6,970 nt of DNA from Firmicutes bacterium UBA5010 (GTDB taxonomy: Bacteria; Bacillota; Clostridia; Tissierellales; Sedimentibacteraceae), in NCBI GenBank assembly GCA_002396645.1, contig DGYI01000053.1, forward strand, positions 1 through 6,970, written 5' to 3'. The position numbers and the translations under genes are program-made. This document shows, piece by piece, positions 6,276 to 6,970 of the stretch (positions are counted from its first letter, which is position 1; each line of letters starts with the position of its first letter). Under the pieces are notes generated by a model, which saw nothing but the letters and a program-made list of their open reading frames with translations, was not told where the DNA came from and ran no database searches.

Positions 6276-6369
6276 GTTTATGAATATTTTTTGTTTCCTT
6301 TTTGCAACGAGATTTGTTGTTTTATATAAATACGATCGAATATCATTGATTTTATCGGATTTAACCAAC

Positions 6370-6387
6370 TGATGCAAAAACGCATCA
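6370..6387. promoter_or_regulatory. 18-bp dyad, candidate enhancer site of the sigma-54 activator
   Basis: TGATGC, six bases, then GCATCA forms a perfect two-fold dyad that overlaps the activator's TGA stop. A further TGATGC half-site follows at 6389-6394. Enhancer-binding proteins of this class bind such dyads as dimers, often in multiples. The centre is about 450 bp upstream of the predicted abfD start, farther than the usual 80-200 bp but workable through DNA looping. As RNA it would form a short hairpin without a U-tract, so it is not a terminator. Confidence 0.35.
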
Positions 6388-6970
6388 TTGATGCAGATTT
6401 GCACCGGAATACTTTTGTCTTTTTCTTACAAAGGTTGAAGAGTCGATTCCTAAGGCCTCGGCAGCATCTCTGACATTTTTGTGCTTATCATATGCCTTTG
6501 TTATCATCTCGTATTCCAGCAAAGACACAGCTTCTTTAAGCGTGCTTCCCTCAAATCTGTTTATAATGTCCATTTCCTTATGCTTTAATATATTAACCGG
6601 AAGGTCCTTTATTGTAATTGCAGAATCATTGCTAAGCAATATCATACGTTCTATGGTATTCTTTAATTCACGCACATTACCGGGCCAGCTATAGCTGTGA
6701 AGAACATCTATGGTTTCCTTATCTATCTTTTTGTTTGAATTGTATTTTTGGTTATAATATCCTTCGAAGTGCTTTGTCAAAAGTATTATATCGTCTCTGC
6801 GCTCTCTGAGCGGAGGTACCGATATAGGTATAACATTTAATCTATAGTATAAATCCTCTCTGAATAATCCGTTCTCAACTAATTTTTCCAAATCCTTATT
6901 CGTAGCGGCTATAATTCTGACATTTACCTGTATTTCCTTAGTTCCGCCTATATTAAAGCATAAGGAAATG
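6385..6970 (-). CDS. Sigma-54-dependent transcriptional activator, C-terminal part
   Basis: The frame runs through the right edge, so this is the C-terminal 194 residues of a longer protein. It starts inside the AAA+ domain: NIGGTKEIQVNVRIIAATN contains sensor I. FREDLYYRLNVIPI follows, with the arginine-finger region, then PPLRERRDDI and sensor II in SWPGNVRELKNTIER. The GAFTGA loop that contacts sigma-54 and the N-terminal sensory domain are outside the window. The end is a Fis/TyrR-like helix-turn-helix (NVRDAAEALGIDSSTFVRKRQKY) for binding enhancer DNA. The protein hydrolyses ATP to open sigma-54 promoters. The sigma-54 promoter before abfD is the obvious target. The ligand is unknown. 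An internal TTG at 6889-6891 is not a start, because conserved AAA+ sequence continues upstream of it. Confidence 0.93.
   Translation of the reverse strand, partial: ISLCFNIGGTKEIQVNVRIIAATNKDLEKLVENGLFREDLYYRLNVIPISVPPLRERRDDIILLTKHFEGYYNQKYNSNKKIDKETIDVLHSYSWPGNVRELKNTIERMILLSNDSAITIKDLPVNILKHKEMDIINRFEGSTLKEAVSLLEYEMITKAYDKHKNVRDAAEALGIDSSTFVRKRQKYSGANLHQ

Noticed and set aside
6243..6384. Second sigma-54 promoter before the NifU-like gene
   Set aside because: A TTGC-like element occurs near 6303, but the partner GG is missing at the required distance of 10 bases.
6243..6404. N-terminal extension of the NifU-like protein to 6404
   Set aside because: The 54 extra residues have no NifU character, overlap the activator gene and lack a ribosome site; a good site precedes the inner ATG.
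6889..6891. TTG as the start of a short activator protein
   Set aside because: Conserved AAA+ sequence (GGTKEI, VRIIAATN) continues upstream in the same frame to the window edge, so the gene is cut by the window rather than short.
1..6970. CRISPR array, tRNA or rRNA gene, insertion sequence or phage genes
   Set aside because: No regularly spaced repeats, cloverleaf, transposase or integrase motifs were seen on either strand.

Overview
The window is AT-rich DNA with strong AGGAGG-type ribosome binding sites and anaerobic fermentation genes. Together with a sigma-54 activator and a clostridial-style HU tail, this points to a low-GC anaerobic Firmicute of the class Clostridia. I cannot name the species.

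Layout, left to right. Bases 2-118 (+) are the last 38 codons of an HU-family nucleoid protein, followed by a 3' hairpin and an intrinsic terminator. A second terminator at 258-299 closes the opposing operon, so the two units meet tail to tail. Reading leftward on the minus strand from the right edge come: the C-terminal 194 residues of a sigma-54-dependent (bacterial enhancer-binding) activator; a 92-residue NifU/Nfu-type Fe-S scaffold protein; a well-matched sigma-54 -24/-12 promoter; then abfD (4-hydroxybutyryl-CoA dehydratase), a cat2/abfT-type CoA-transferase and 4hbD (4-hydroxybutyrate dehydrogenase) in tight succession. After a 245-bp gap comes sucD (CoA-acylating succinate semialdehyde dehydrogenase).

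The four enzymes form one route: succinyl-CoA -> succinate semialdehyde (SucD) -> 4-hydroxybutyrate (4HbD) -> 4-hydroxybutyryl-CoA (Cat2/AbfT) -> crotonyl-CoA (AbfD), which feeds butyrate formation. This is the known succinate (Clostridium kluyveri, C. difficile) or 4-aminobutyrate (C. aminobutyricum) fermentation pathway, so the enzymes themselves are not novel. Neither the succinyl-CoA:CoA transferase (Cat1) nor a GABA aminotransferase is in view, so the carbon source entering the pathway is open.

The less ordinary content is regulatory. The sigma-54 promoter lies directly before abfD, and the sigma-54 activator gene is encoded just upstream of it. A NifU-like scaffold gene sits between activator and promoter, next to a [4Fe-4S] radical-type dehydratase. 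The 4hbD-sucD gap holds a 75-bp imperfect palindrome that overlaps a near-consensus sigma-A promoter pointing against the operon. An 18-bp dyad with an extra half-site overlaps the activator's stop codon and could be its enhancer site. The stretch between the HU stop and the sucD stop (119-307) holds only hairpins and terminators.
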